Virus record (IMG/VR): IMGVR_UViG_3300030331_001942
Location: 1-32,111 of that record
DNA: 32,111 nucleotides
From: a virus
Strand: one strand, 5' to 3'
The first letter of the stretch is position 1, and every line of letters begins with the position of its first letter. Of this stretch, positions 15,101-23,759 are shown piece by piece. The notes under the pieces are model-generated. The model searched no databases, had not been told where the DNA came from, and worked only from the letters and a program-made list of their open reading frames with translations. Position numbers and translations under genes: made by a program.

Positions 15101-17335
15101 GTATCAGACCCAGGTGAAATTTTGCACGTAAGTGGTAATATTAGAATTAATAATAATGATGAATTAAGAACTGTAGATACTGGTGGTGCAACAAGAACTA
15201 TATTGAGAACAAATGGAGACCAATTAGAATATGGATGGTCTGCTAACGGTCCAGTAAAGTTTATGGGCGGTGGTTCATATACGGAACGAATGAGAATTCA
15301 TACAGACGGAAACATAGGAATTGGAACGGATAGTCCAAGCACTAAACTAGAAATAGTCACAGCAGCAGGAACTGATGCTATAAAATGTAATATAGGTCAA
15401 AGTGCAGATATATTTATTGGTTTTGATTCAGCAAATCCAAGAGTTTTATTACAAGATAATAGTAATGTAACCACACACAACTTTGTGTCTAATGGTGATA
15501 ATTTTATCGTTGGTTCAAACATAGGTATTGGAAACACATCTCCAACAAGACCATTAGATGTTACAGCAGATAGTGGAGCAGTAGGTATAAAAATAAGATC
15601 AAGAAGTGCTAATGATTTTGCCTTTTTATCATTTACGCAAAATGATGGTGGCGGTACTGCTTTTGCAGAGTTATCAGGTCTTGGTAGTGGTGGTGGTTTA
15701 AGAATTGATACAGCAGGTTCAGAACGTATGCGGATTAATTCTAGCGGTAATATTGGCATTGGAACGAGTACAATAAGTCAAAGATTACACCAACATGTAG
15801 CTGATAGTGGTGCAAATTATCACGCTTTTACAAATACTGGCACTGGTACTGCATCAACAGATGGTTCTGTTGTAGGAATAGATGATGCTGAAAACTTACT
15901 TTTATGGCAACAAGAAAATCTTGATATAAGAATAGGTACAGCAGGTACAGATAGAATAAGAGTAAAAAATGACGGTAAAGTTGGCATTGGAACGACTAGC
16001 CCTGATGTTTTATTAGATGTTAGAGGGGAGATTGCAGTTGATTACAATGCAACCTATGGAATAAGATTTTATAATCAAGATAGAAATAATTGGGCATCAA
16101 TTGGTAATGATGTTGCAACTGGTGATTCTACTGCAGATTTATGTTTTAAAGATTCCACAGGTGAAGCAATGAGACTAACTGGTGGCAATTTAGGAGTTGG
16201 AACAGATACTCCAAATCCATTTAGCTGGGGACAAAAACATTTAACAGTTTCTTCAGGTGGTACAAATCAATACGCTGCTCTTGATTTAGTTGGTTCAGGA
16301 AATGGTGGTGGCTTTATAAATTTTGGCGGTGGAGATGGAAGTGGAACTGCTAATAATATTTTAAGAGGGAATTTAGGTTTTGAAGATGGATCAAAATTTA
16401 TGATAAATACAAATGGATCTAATTCAGGTTCAAGTTTAACAAATCGTTTTATTTTAGATAGAAACGGAAGAGTAGGTATCAATGCTACACCAACTGCTTT
16501 TACTACTGGATTGGTAGTTAATAGATGGTCAGGCTATGACGGAACTGGCGTTGATTGTCCTTTAGTTTCAAATCACGCTGCTCATGTAGGAGGAATGTTT
16601 TTAGCACAGGAATATGATAGTGCAAATGGAGACTTTTTAGGAAACTTTAGTTCAAATCATTCATCCGCAGCTTGTAACTGGGGGTGGGCAGTTAGAGGTT
16701 CAAGAAGTGGCGAAGCAACTTCGTCAGGTACAGGATGGGTAAGTACCGCAGATAATGCAAGCCATCCAAGATCAGCAATCAGACAAACTGGTTCAGCGAT
16801 TAGTTTTTGGTTTGCAGGAACAAGTTCAACTGCTATTGGATCAGAGATTACAATGACTAAAACTATTAACGCAACTGCTTTAGGAAACTTTGCAATAACT
16901 GGGCAATTATCAAAAGGAAGTGGATCATTTAAAATTGATCATCCTTTAGAAGATAAAAAAGATACACATCATTTAGTACATTCTTTTATAGAAGGACCAC
17001 AGGCTGATTTAATATATAGAGGAAAAATAGATTTAGAAAATGGTAAGGCTACAATAAATATTGATACAGAAGCCGGTATGACTGAAGGAACTTTTGTTTT
17101 ATTAAACACTAACGTACAATGTTTTACATCTAATGAATCAGATTGGGATGCTGTCAAAGGAAAAGTTGAAGGAAACATATTAACTATTGAGTGTAAAAAT
17201 AATAAATCTACAGCAACAGTTTCTTGGATGGTTGTAGGAGAGAGACAAGACCAACATATGAAAGATACAAATTGGACAGATGAAAACGGAAAAGTAATTG
17301 TAGAGCCTGAAAAAGTTGACGATGAAGATGAATAA
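12176..17335 (+). CDS. Large tail fibre / receptor-binding protein
   Basis: A 1719-aa Ser/Thr/Gly-rich protein. It carries about twelve copies of a GIGTTSPxxxLxV-like motif, for example near residues 216, 319, 563, 782, 875, 970, 1047, 1117, 1193, 1269, 1339 and 1432. These are short beta turns between strand bundles, as in long trimeric fibres. Two similar blocks with DGSGTAGKI, ESSSTITI and ESGDQITL suggest an internal duplication (about 90-180 and 660-750). The last 140 residues form a separate domain (GSFKIDHPLEDKKDTHHLVH) shared with fibres of other marine phages, possibly a trimerisation or intramolecular chaperone domain. It probably binds the host surface. It is unusual in lying upstream of the tail tube gene. 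Confidence 0.9.
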   Translation: MASLTGNTISSSYFGLLKTSDNAVLNSTLRIIEDGDGTDSSIKLSTTQLGLANGTTTVPSLTFSSDSDTGLYYTTNKINATIGGVTKLELGTSSLKLSAYGSGSITGTVTQRLGVTSSGEVVEIPIGSGAVDGSGTAGKITKWTDSDTIGDSIISESSSTITIGASSPVLKFDNLAGGGADPSLTASGTDFTISTTSITPMTIDLSGGLIKMEESLGLGGIDPTSRLEISGGSLASGTVTNIGISSALTTGRTRTYDSGSLGSISTRGDSSAIEIAAGSSAGYFSGIGMTSRGATAASGSIIGYTYGAERFRVDAGGDFGIGVTNPLHPLHVGGNTLIEGTLTVYGNSTIGDNFADAHVINGSTQIRSTNTSTIAVLDVTRGDANNEAANATDFRFVASNRLLTSERANMEIYTNDSQDADLGASIGFGGRNTNASTNDSLFATIKAGKTNNTSGEFGGYITIGTAQSDSEIVERFRIGETGNATFSGNITISQSNASSSDLINQNTHGTGTSRFIAQSNTTDQNAQLVSDDSNNISWVGTSTGGTNRIAFINNTNAYYEGGNFGLGTTSPKHYSGTTGKVLSIHSATHRGILELSGASNSDEAIIGAITFANTENTSANGALSQIFTYTETSDSNASDDSGGHLAFLTRPEAGTITERMRIKSSGAIQFNSYGSGTHTGTATKFLAVDSSGNVIEEATSTIDGSGTAGKIVKWSDADSITDSIMSESGDQITLTAGTPSFKLSDSSSGGSTTHTLDGVNYTLSNLSTNGNIILSTAGTGSVGIGTTSPDTNLHVFEASAGSVDASSDAQLCVENSGVTAINLLSGTTSHGQILFGDSGDNDAGQLGYDHTDNAMYIRTNGSSDKHLFVSSAGNTGIGTTSPTAKMQVFTGGNSVDAAMVVQHDTFDADRKVGIGFKLGDTKVKGAIAFMSDSSSPGTNGRGNLIFCTDSTDDTGTVSHNDQKMVIKHTGKVGINVSDPGEILHVSGNIRINNNDELRTVDTGGATRTILRTNGDQLEYGWSANGPVKFMGGGSYTERMRIHTDGNIGIGTDSPSTKLEIVTAAGTDAIKCNIGQSADIFIGFDSANPRVLLQDNSNVTTHNFVSNGDNFIVGSNIGIGNTSPTRPLDVTADSGAVGIKIRSRSANDFAFLSFTQNDGGGTAFAELSGLGSGGGLRIDTAGSERMRINSSGNIGIGTSTISQRLHQHVADSGANYHAFTNTGTGTASTDGSVVGIDDAENLLLWQQENLDIRIGTAGTDRIRVKNDGKVGIGTTSPDVLLDVRGEIAVDYNATYGIRFYNQDRNNWASIGNDVATGDSTADLCFKDSTGEAMRLTGGNLGVGTDTPNPFSWGQKHLTVSSGGTNQYAALDLVGSGNGGGFINFGGGDGSGTANNILRGNLGFEDGSKFMINTNGSNSGSSLTNRFILDRNGRVGINATPTAFTTGLVVNRWSGYDGTGVDCPLVSNHAAHVGGMFLAQEYDSANGDFLGNFSSNHSSAACNWGWAVRGSRSGEATSSGTGWVSTADNASHPRSAIRQTGSAISFWFAGTSSTAIGSEITMTKTINATALGNFAITGQLSKGSGSFKIDHPLEDKKDTHHLVHSFIEGPQADLIYRGKIDLENGKATINIDTEAGMTEGTFVLLNTNVQCFTSNESDWDAVKGKVEGNILTIECKNNKSTATVSWMVVGERQDQHMKDTNWTDENGKVIVEPEKVDDEDE

Positions 17336-17344
17336 AAAAACTGT

Positions 17345-17352
17345 TATATTTG
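17345..17352 (+). promoter_or_regulatory. Bacteroidetes -7 box upstream of 117-aa gene
   Basis: TATATTTG matches TAnnTTTG, 21 bases before the next ATG, in a 38-base gap. The downstream leader is A/T only and ends in the ATT ATGGC context also seen before the tape measure gene. Confidence 0.5.
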
Positions 17353-17373
17353 TATAAATTAAATTAAAAAATT

Positions 17374-17727
17374 ATGGCTAAAGACACTATCACTTATACT
17401 TGGGATTGCAGAACTGTAGACTGTTATCCAACTAAAGACGATAACACAGATGTTGTTTATAATGTTCATTGGAGAATTAATGCAACAAGCTCAAAATTGG
17501 ATAAAGATGATAACCCTTATTCAGCAACAATTTATGGTACACAAGTTTTAGAAACAGATGACATAAAAGATTTTGTTCCATTTTCTGACTTAGATAACGA
17601 GACTGTAACAGGATGGGTAACAAGCGTTTGGGGTGAAGATAAAGTTAAAGAATACGAAACCTCATTATCTAATGAAATAGCAGATAAAATAACTCCACAA
17701 TCAGTTACACTAGAAGTAAAGGAATAA
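17374..17727 (+). CDS. Small conserved phage protein next to tail tube gene
   Basis: A 117-aa protein with the pattern DVVYNVHWRINATS, YSATIYGTQVLE and FVPFSDLDNETVTGWVTSVWG, then a C-terminal helix ending in a short strand. I recognise this as a small family common in marine phage tail or fibre regions (possibly DUF7936), with no assigned function. It lies between the fibre and tail tube genes with its own promoter-like box, so a virion-associated role is likely. Confidence 0.7.
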   Translation: MAKDTITYTWDCRTVDCYPTKDDNTDVVYNVHWRINATSSKLDKDDNPYSATIYGTQVLETDDIKDFVPFSDLDNETVTGWVTSVWGEDKVKEYETSLSNEIADKITPQSVTLEVKE

Positions 17728-17750
17728 AAATTATTTTATCTTTTTTTATA

Positions 17751-17758
17751 TATCTTTG
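17751..17758 (+). promoter_or_regulatory. Bacteroidetes -7 box upstream of tail tube gene
   Basis: TATCTTTG matches TAnnTTTG, 30 bases before the ATG of the tail tube gene, in a 61-base gap. A clear -33 element is not visible. Confidence 0.45.
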
Positions 17759-17788
17759 ATTATTATTTAACATTAAAATTTATTTATT

Positions 17789-18226
17789 ATGGCGACAACT
17801 GGCGTTTTTAACGGAACTAAAATTTTATTCCAAATATCAACTGACGGTGGAGGTAGTTTTACAACTGTAGGACACTCAACTTCGGCATCAATAAGTTTTT
17901 CAATGGATACTCCTGAAGCTACATCTAAAGATAGTGGTGGTTATTCTGAAGTAATTGCAGGCGTAAGATCAGTTGAAATCTCATTCGATGGCGTTGTTGC
18001 TTATGATGATTCTTTCAATGTCGATAATTTTATCGATTTTGTTGTTGGACCATCTAATGGCAGAGTTAAAGTAAAAGCAAGTTTTGGAACTGCTACTTCA
18101 GGTGATAAATTCTACACTGTTGATGGATTTTTCTCTAGTTTAGAATATAGTTCAGAAGCAGAAAATCCTGTAACATATTCAGGAAGTTTTGTTGGAACTG
18201 GAGCTGTAACTACAGCAACTAGATAA
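17789..18226 (+). CDS. Major tail tube protein (TP901-1 type)
   Basis: A 145-aa protein that is mostly beta strand and follows the TP901-1 major tail pattern: GTKILFQISTDGGGSFTTVG near the start, then SISFSMDTPEATSKDSGG, the strand-turn VEISFDGVVAYDDSFN, and a C-terminal LEYSSEAENPVTYSGSFVGTG. It polymerises around the tape measure protein. It stands directly before the tail assembly chaperone genes, the usual order for siphoviruses. Confidence 0.9.
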   Translation: MATTGVFNGTKILFQISTDGGGSFTTVGHSTSASISFSMDTPEATSKDSGGYSEVIAGVRSVEISFDGVVAYDDSFNVDNFIDFVVGPSNGRVKVKASFGTATSGDKFYTVDGFFSSLEYSSEAENPVTYSGSFVGTGAVTTATR

Positions 18227-18268
18227 TCTATATTTTTATATTTCATTTTCTTTGATTAGATTTGGAAT

Positions 18269-18640
18269 ATGAATAAAAACAGAGGTTACTATTCATTAGA
18301 GTTGGGGGGTAAAAAACGTACTCTCCATTTCTCTATGAATTTTTGGGTTGAACTAACTCAACACTTGGATATTTCTCTTCAAGAATTAGGCGAAGCATTT
18401 AACGATAAAATGGCTTTATCAGGAATAAGAGGCATAGTGTATTGTGGACTTTTAACATATGATAGAGAAAATAAAATACAAGTTGATTATGACGTTTACG
18501 ATGTAGGGAATTGGTTAGAGGATTTATCGCAAGACGATGTAAATGACATTATGCAATCTATGACTGAAAGTAAACTTTTAGGAAACGAATTAAACGCAGG
18601 AATCCCAAGAGAACAAAAAAAAACTCAAGTGAAGAAATAA
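18269..18640 (+). CDS. Tail assembly chaperone, short form (G-like)
   Basis: A 123-aa product of normal translation, between the tail tube and tape measure genes as for lambda gpG. It contains a beta-rich start (SLELGGKKRTLHFSMNF) followed by helices with LDISLQELGEAF and LEDLSQDDVNDIM. Near its end the mRNA carries nine A residues where a -1 shift gives a longer product (see 18269-18975). It coats the tape measure during tail assembly and is not expected in the virion. Confidence 0.85.
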   Translation: MNKNRGYYSLELGGKKRTLHFSMNFWVELTQHLDISLQELGEAFNDKMALSGIRGIVYCGLLTYDRENKIQVDYDVYDVGNWLEDLSQDDVNDIMQSMTESKLLGNELNAGIPREQKKTQVKK

Positions 18641-18975
18641 CTTGGGAAAAATTAATTGATTATTATATCGGTCAAGTAGGTATTCCACCTGATAATTTTT
18701 GGAACTATACATTTAAAGAAAACTATTTATTAGCAGAGGCTTTTAACATTAAAAGTAATTTGGCTTGGGAACAAACTAGATACTTATCATGTATGATATA
18801 CAATATGAATATTACAAAAAAAAGTCAAGCTAAAAAACCTAAAGATTTATTTAAATTACCACAAGATAATATCAAGGTCTATGTGCCACCTAAATCAACT
18901 AAAGAAGAGTTTGAAAAAATGAAAGAGGATATAGAGTGGCTACAAAGAAACAACAAATTTAAGGAACTTAAATAA
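18269..18975 (+). CDS. Tail assembly chaperone, frameshifted long form (GT-like)
   Basis: The frame of the short form (18269-18622) joins by a -1 slip to the frame 18622-18975, giving about 235 aa. The second frame is open from 18574 to 18975. It has no good start of its own (only a TTG at 18760) and encodes clearly protein-like sequence: EEITWEKLIDYYIGQVGIPP, then FKENYLLAEAF, LAWEQTRYLSCMIYNMN and DLFKLPQD. This is the GT arrangement conserved across siphoviruses. The long form would recruit the tail tube protein to the tape measure. Efficiency cannot be judged from sequence. Confidence 0.85.
18616..18622 (+). promoter_or_regulatory. -1 frameshift slippery heptamer A AAA AAA
   Basis: A run of nine A residues (18615-18623) is read as CAA AAA AAA ACT in the short-form frame. 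The heptamer A AAA AAA at 18616-18622 permits tandem re-pairing, and the next codon after the slip is AAC at 18622-18624. The short form stops 16 bases downstream at 18638-18640. I do not see a strong hairpin or a Shine-Dalgarno stimulator nearby. Confidence 0.82.
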
Positions 18976-18979
18976 TTAT

Positions 18980-18987
18980 TATATTTG
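18980..18987 (+). promoter_or_regulatory. Bacteroidetes -7 box upstream of tape measure gene
   Basis: TATATTTG matches TAnnTTTG in the 27-base gap between the chaperone and tape measure genes, 15 bases before the ATG, followed by the A/T-rich leader that ends ATT ATGGC. Confidence 0.45.
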
Positions 18988-19002
18988 TTCTAAAATTTAA
19001 TT

Positions 19003-21447
19003 ATGGCAAACCCATTTATCATTCCGGTTAGAATTGATGCGAAAGGTGTTACTAAAGGATTAAATAACATCTCATCTAAATTTAAAAATTTTGGTAAAAA
19101 TCTTACATTAGCAGTTTCTTTACCATTAGCAGGTATTGCTACAGCTGCTTCTAAAATGGCTTTAGGCTTTGACGAATCGCTAACAAAAATTAACACTTTA
19201 GTTGGCGTAAGTAAAAAAGAGATTCAAAGTATGCGTGGAGAGGTTATGAAGATAGCCGGAGAAACAGCACAAGCACCTGAAGCTTTAGCCGATGCTTTAT
19301 TTACTGTAACCTCAGCAGGTCTTAGAGGAAAAGAAGCTATGGAAGTTTTAAACATGGCTGCTAAAAGTTCAGCATCAGGACTAGGTGATACTAAATCAGT
19401 AGCAGGAGCATTAACCGGTGTAATGCAATCTTACGCCAAATCAGGAATGACGGCACAAAAAGCAACGGATATTTTAACAGCAACAGTAAGAGCTGGTAAT
19501 CTTGAAGCCTCAGAACTAGCACCAGTATTAGGTAGGGTTACAGGTTTAGCCTCTACATTAGGAATAGGTTTTGAAGAAGTGGGAGCGTCAATTGCTACCT
19601 TTACTAGATTAGGAGTTAAGAGTTCGGAAGCAGTTACAGGTTTGTCAGGTATAATGAGAATCTTGGTAAAGCCAACTGATCAAACTAGAGATGCCTTATT
19701 GGGAATGGGAACTAGCGTTGAAGAGTTAAGAGCAAAAATACAAGAGGATGGGTTAGCAGCAGCGTTAGCAGATTTAGTTGCGCAAGTAGGTGACGACCAA
19801 GATGCACTTGGGGAATTAATACCTGATGTTTCAGCTTTAGCTGCGGTGTTAGGTACGGCAGGAGCACAAGGTGAGGATTATGTAAAAGTAGCAGAAGAGA
19901 TAGCAAACTCAACAGGACTAGCAGACCAAGTGTTTAAAGACACAGCAGAAAGTGCAAGTTTTAAATTTAAAAAATCTTTAAATCAATTATCAGTTGTAGG
20001 TACAGAAATTGGAAGTATGTTATTACCAGTTTTAGTTGATGCAACAACTTTCGTTGGAAATTTAGTTAAAAGATTTATGGAGTTAGATGGTACTACAAAA
20101 ACTTTAGCACTTGTCTTTGGTGGTATAGTCGCAGCTGCAGGTCCACTTATAACTGCTTTAGGTTTTATAATAAGTCCAATAGGATTAATTATTACAGGTA
20201 TTACAACACTAGGGGTTATAGTTTTTAAAAACTTTGATGCCATTGTAGGATTCGTAGCTGAAGTAATAAACAGTTTTAAAGATTTATTCAACTCATCTTT
20301 AATCTTAAAAGATCCAATTGAAGCTTTAGGTGTAGCTTGGGAGACAGTAGTTAATTTTTTTAAGGCAGGAATAAACTCATTATTAACAATCTTTGAAAGT
20401 TTTGGAAAAGTTATAAAAGCAGTATGGGAAGGTGACTTTGATAAAATTGGAGATATTGTCTCAAACACTTTTGATGACTTAAAAGGTGAGTTTAAATTTG
20501 CAGGTGAAAAATCTGCACAATCTTATGAAGAAGCATTTAATAAAACCTTAGATAAAAATTTAGCACCAACTACAAAAGAAGGATTAAAGACCTCACTTGC
20601 AAATACAGTAAATGACGTAAAAGGATTTTTTGCACAAAAGGGAAAAGAACTTGGAAGTTTCATAGGATTAGGTATGGCTACATCATTAGGTGGTACATCA
20701 ACTGGTGGAGGTGGAGGTGGTGATGCCCCAGGTGGTGGAGGAACAAGTGGTGGAGGAACTGGGACTGGTGATGGTACTGATAATCCAGTTACAAAAACAG
20801 TTGGGTTCTTAGAAGTTCTAAAAGAAAAATCTTTAGAGGTTGCAGAAATTGTTGGTAGCACTTTTGGAAATATGGCCATGCAAATAGTTGAAAGTTTTGG
20901 TTTAGCCACTGAAGGTATTCAAGGGTTTTTGACTAAAATATTAGAGGGTATGGTTCAAATAGCAGATATGATATTACAAGATGTTATAAACAGAAAAATA
21001 GCAAATATACAAATCGTAAAATCAGAAGCTAAAAAAGAAAAAAGTATAGCAACTATTAGAAAGGCAGGAGCAATACAAAATAAAATAATTAAAAAAGGTG
21101 AGATAGTAGCAAGTCAAGCATCAGCAACAGCATCAGCTATTGAAGGTGGAGCAAAGTCAGGAGCAGGTACTGGTATTGGAGCAATATTTACAACCCCTGC
21201 TTTCATAGCAACTTTAGTGGCTACAGTTTTAGGAGCATTTGCGTCTATTCCTAAATTTGCAAAAGGTGGTATCGTAACAGGACCAATGTTAGGTATGGTC
21301 GGTGAAGCAGGTCCAGAGGCTATCATTCCTTTAGATAAAATGAGTTCAGTGATGGGTTCACAAAAAGGTGAGTTTGTTCTTAAAGGATCAGATTTAATTT
21401 TAGCTTTAGATAGAGCAAATAATTTTCAATCAAGAATAACAGGATGA
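19003..21447 (+). CDS. Tail tape measure protein (TP901 family)
   Basis: An 814-aa protein that sets tail length. The N-terminal third is helical and Ala-rich with the TP901 core (KMALGFDESLTKINTLVGVS, then AETAQAPEALADALFTVTSAG). A hydrophobic block lies at about 364-420. A Gly-rich linker is at about 563-596. A second hydrophobic stretch (about 726-750) leads into the canonical C-terminal motif KGGIVTGPMLGMVGEAGPEA and IIPLDKM. At about 0.15 nm per residue, the length predicts a tail of about 120 nm, which is an estimate only. No lytic transglycosylase or peptidase domain is seen. It is followed two bases later by the distal tail gene. Confidence 0.94.
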   Translation: MANPFIIPVRIDAKGVTKGLNNISSKFKNFGKNLTLAVSLPLAGIATAASKMALGFDESLTKINTLVGVSKKEIQSMRGEVMKIAGETAQAPEALADALFTVTSAGLRGKEAMEVLNMAAKSSASGLGDTKSVAGALTGVMQSYAKSGMTAQKATDILTATVRAGNLEASELAPVLGRVTGLASTLGIGFEEVGASIATFTRLGVKSSEAVTGLSGIMRILVKPTDQTRDALLGMGTSVEELRAKIQEDGLAAALADLVAQVGDDQDALGELIPDVSALAAVLGTAGAQGEDYVKVAEEIANSTGLADQVFKDTAESASFKFKKSLNQLSVVGTEIGSMLLPVLVDATTFVGNLVKRFMELDGTTKTLALVFGGIVAAAGPLITALGFIISPIGLIITGITTLGVIVFKNFDAIVGFVAEVINSFKDLFNSSLILKDPIEALGVAWETVVNFFKAGINSLLTIFESFGKVIKAVWEGDFDKIGDIVSNTFDDLKGEFKFAGEKSAQSYEEAFNKTLDKNLAPTTKEGLKTSLANTVNDVKGFFAQKGKELGSFIGLGMATSLGGTSTGGGGGGDAPGGGGTSGGGTGTGDGTDNPVTKTVGFLEVLKEKSLEVAEIVGSTFGNMAMQIVESFGLATEGIQGFLTKILEGMVQIADMILQDVINRKIANIQIVKSEAKKEKSIATIRKAGAIQNKIIKKGEIVASQASATASAIEGGAKSGAGTGIGAIFTTPAFIATLVATVLGAFASIPKFAKGGIVTGPMLGMVGEAGPEAIIPLDKMSSVMGSQKGEFVLKGSDLILALDRANNFQSRITG

Positions 21448-21448
21448 T

Positions 21449-23653
21449 ATGGCATACGGACTTAGATTTGAGGATACTTTTTTTGATGTAGACGAACATA
21501 AGTGGCTACTAAGAATATTTAAAAGAAATTACACCGGCTCTAAAACAAGTAACAGTTTAACACTAGGGCCAAATGCAGTTCAAGTTTCATGGGAACAAAA
21601 GGGTGATGATTTTTTTTCACCAATAATTGGAAGTAGTTGTAAAATATCCATGTATGTAACAGAGGATTCAGGTGGTACTTTTTGGAATGACGAAGATACT
21701 AATTGGGAATCAGCTAATTTTAGTTGGGACGAAACTAATTTTGATTTTGTTCAACCCATAGATGATAGAGAATATAAGGTTGAATTATTATACGCAAGTA
21801 GTTACTCATCAGGAGATTATCAATACACATCTTATTGGACAGGATTTATAATTCAAGATCAATACAGTTTACCATTAAAACCTTTTCCATATTTGATTGA
21901 ATTTTATGCTAGTGATTTAGTAGGTACTTTAAAAGGATACCCATATAATGGAACAACTGAAAGGCCAACTTGTATAGAAGTTATAAAAGAGTGTATGAAA
22001 AATATAAATGAACAAAACGCAAGTGGAGATTCTTCAGCCTCTTTACAATTAGATTTTCAAACTCTATGTAGAATAAAACCTAACACATCAGTAAGTAATG
22101 GCGATCCATTCTTACAAACTTTTATAAGAAGTAAAGAATCAATGAGAGATGAGAACGACATACCAATAAATTGTAAAACAATATTAGAATCAATTTTACA
22201 AATGTTTAATTGTAGAATGTTTCAAAGGCAAAGTAAATGGGTGATTATATCAAATGATGCTATGGCTTTGTCTTCTTATAGTGGTACAGGAAAAGTTTTT
22301 ATTAATTACGATTATGATGACGTAAGTGCTTCGACAGGTACAACGGCTGTAAGTACACCTACAAAAAATGTAAACTCTAGCTTAACAAACGATACGATAC
22401 AACCATTAAACAATGATCTATTAAAGATATTAAAAAGACCATGTGTAAGAGCAAGAACAAATGTAAGAGTAAAAGACACTTTATTTAATGAGATAACAAA
22501 TGGAACTTACGAAAGTAATACTGCTCCTACCGAAAGTGCAGGTGGAACGCCAAGTTGGGGAAGGACAATTGATAACTGGCAAACAAGTAATGGCTTTGCA
22601 CAAAGTGATACAGAGTACGCTGTTAATTCTACAGCTGCAGATATCGGAACATGGCCAATAATAGTTTATGGAATAGAACCAGCTAGTGGAGATTTTTCTG
22701 CAATAACTATTGGAAATGAATCTAGTGCTTTTAATACTGAAGTTCTTAAAAATACAACTGGTTCACTAGGAACTATTGGAAGTGGTATTAGTTTTAAATT
22801 TTCTTATTATGCATATGATCCTGAAAAGCCTGCCTCTACATTATTAAATTATGAAATAAGGTACAGATTTAAAGTTGGAACTCACTTTTGGGATTCTGCC
22901 AATGAAGTATGGACTACAAATGCTACAGATGGCAACAACACAATTGTAGGAGCAAGTGCTCAACAATGGATAGAACATTTAGTTACTATGCCATCTCCAC
23001 CTGCAGCCGGCCAACTAGATTTAAGTTTTTATAGAAGTGAAGAAAGTGCTTTTGAAAATGCAGATTTTAGAATGTATTTTGATAATGTTATTATAATTCC
23101 TGATAGTAAACTAGAAATTTTTAGTACAAGAACAAATATTATTAAAGCTCCATATAACGATAACAGTGGTGTTTTAAAAACTGTTAAAAATAGATTTGGA
23201 CAACTAGAAGATATTATATATTCAAATTGTTTGGTAAGCAGTACAGGTTCAGCTATAACTAACTATACTCATTTTGACAATACAATTGTACCTTCAACTA
23301 CTCAATTAGAGGTTATGATGAATACATTAAGATTAAATGACCTAGCAGAAAGCAACGATTTATTTGAAGGAACATTTAGAAAAGTAAATACAACAGCTAT
23401 TAATCCGAGTGGTAACAGGGTGAACGCTTTAGAGCCAATAGATATGTTAACGAAACCAAAAATGAACTTCAGTACGTTATCCGGTATGGACAATGAACTT
23501 GCTATTGATCGTTTAGAATATAACATATCAAAGAATAGATATAAATTACATACACATACACCTGGCAATGTTTCTCCTGATACTCCAGTCACTCCGACAA
23601 TAACAGATATAAGGTATAACAGAAACTTTTATGAAAATACACCTGAAGATTAA
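21449..23653 (+). CDS. Distal tail / baseplate protein (probable)
   Basis: A 734-aa, beta-rich protein directly after the tape measure, where distal tail or tail-tip proteins lie. The N-terminal 150 residues (GLRFEDTFFDVDEHKWLLRI, then SCKISMYVTEDSGG) resemble the first domain of tail-tip hub proteins of Bacteroidetes phages. A middle part (about 170-265) contains LESILQMFNCRMFQRQSKWV. The central region (about 350-550) looks like a jelly-roll, carbohydrate-binding type insertion with NGTYESN and FRMYFDNVII. I cannot name the family with certainty. It ends the rightward transcription unit. Confidence 0.72.
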   Translation: MAYGLRFEDTFFDVDEHKWLLRIFKRNYTGSKTSNSLTLGPNAVQVSWEQKGDDFFSPIIGSSCKISMYVTEDSGGTFWNDEDTNWESANFSWDETNFDFVQPIDDREYKVELLYASSYSSGDYQYTSYWTGFIIQDQYSLPLKPFPYLIEFYASDLVGTLKGYPYNGTTERPTCIEVIKECMKNINEQNASGDSSASLQLDFQTLCRIKPNTSVSNGDPFLQTFIRSKESMRDENDIPINCKTILESILQMFNCRMFQRQSKWVIISNDAMALSSYSGTGKVFINYDYDDVSASTGTTAVSTPTKNVNSSLTNDTIQPLNNDLLKILKRPCVRARTNVRVKDTLFNEITNGTYESNTAPTESAGGTPSWGRTIDNWQTSNGFAQSDTEYAVNSTAADIGTWPIIVYGIEPASGDFSAITIGNESSAFNTEVLKNTTGSLGTIGSGISFKFSYYAYDPEKPASTLLNYEIRYRFKVGTHFWDSANEVWTTNATDGNNTIVGASAQQWIEHLVTMPSPPAAGQLDLSFYRSEESAFENADFRMYFDNVIIIPDSKLEIFSTRTNIIKAPYNDNSGVLKTVKNRFGQLEDIIYSNCLVSSTGSAITNYTHFDNTIVPSTTQLEVMMNTLRLNDLAESNDLFEGTFRKVNTTAINPSGNRVNALEPIDMLTKPKMNFSTLSGMDNELAIDRLEYNISKNRYKLHTHTPGNVSPDTPVTPTITDIRYNRNFYENTPED

Positions 23654-23759
23654 ATATCAATTCTAAGAGTTTTTTTTTAAAAAACGATACAAACTATACC
23701 TACATATACAAAAGTGTCTTAGAAGTACCTTAAAACGCTTACACATACCACTTAAACAT

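Noticed and set aside
12472-17178. Several 69-120-aa minus-strand frames inside the fibre gene
   Set aside because: They are Pro/Leu-rich antisense shadows of Ser/Thr/Gly repeats, with no start context or operon logic.
20523-20909. Pro-rich 128-aa minus-strand frame in the tape measure gene
   Set aside because: Proline run is the antisense of the Gly-rich linker; not a gene.
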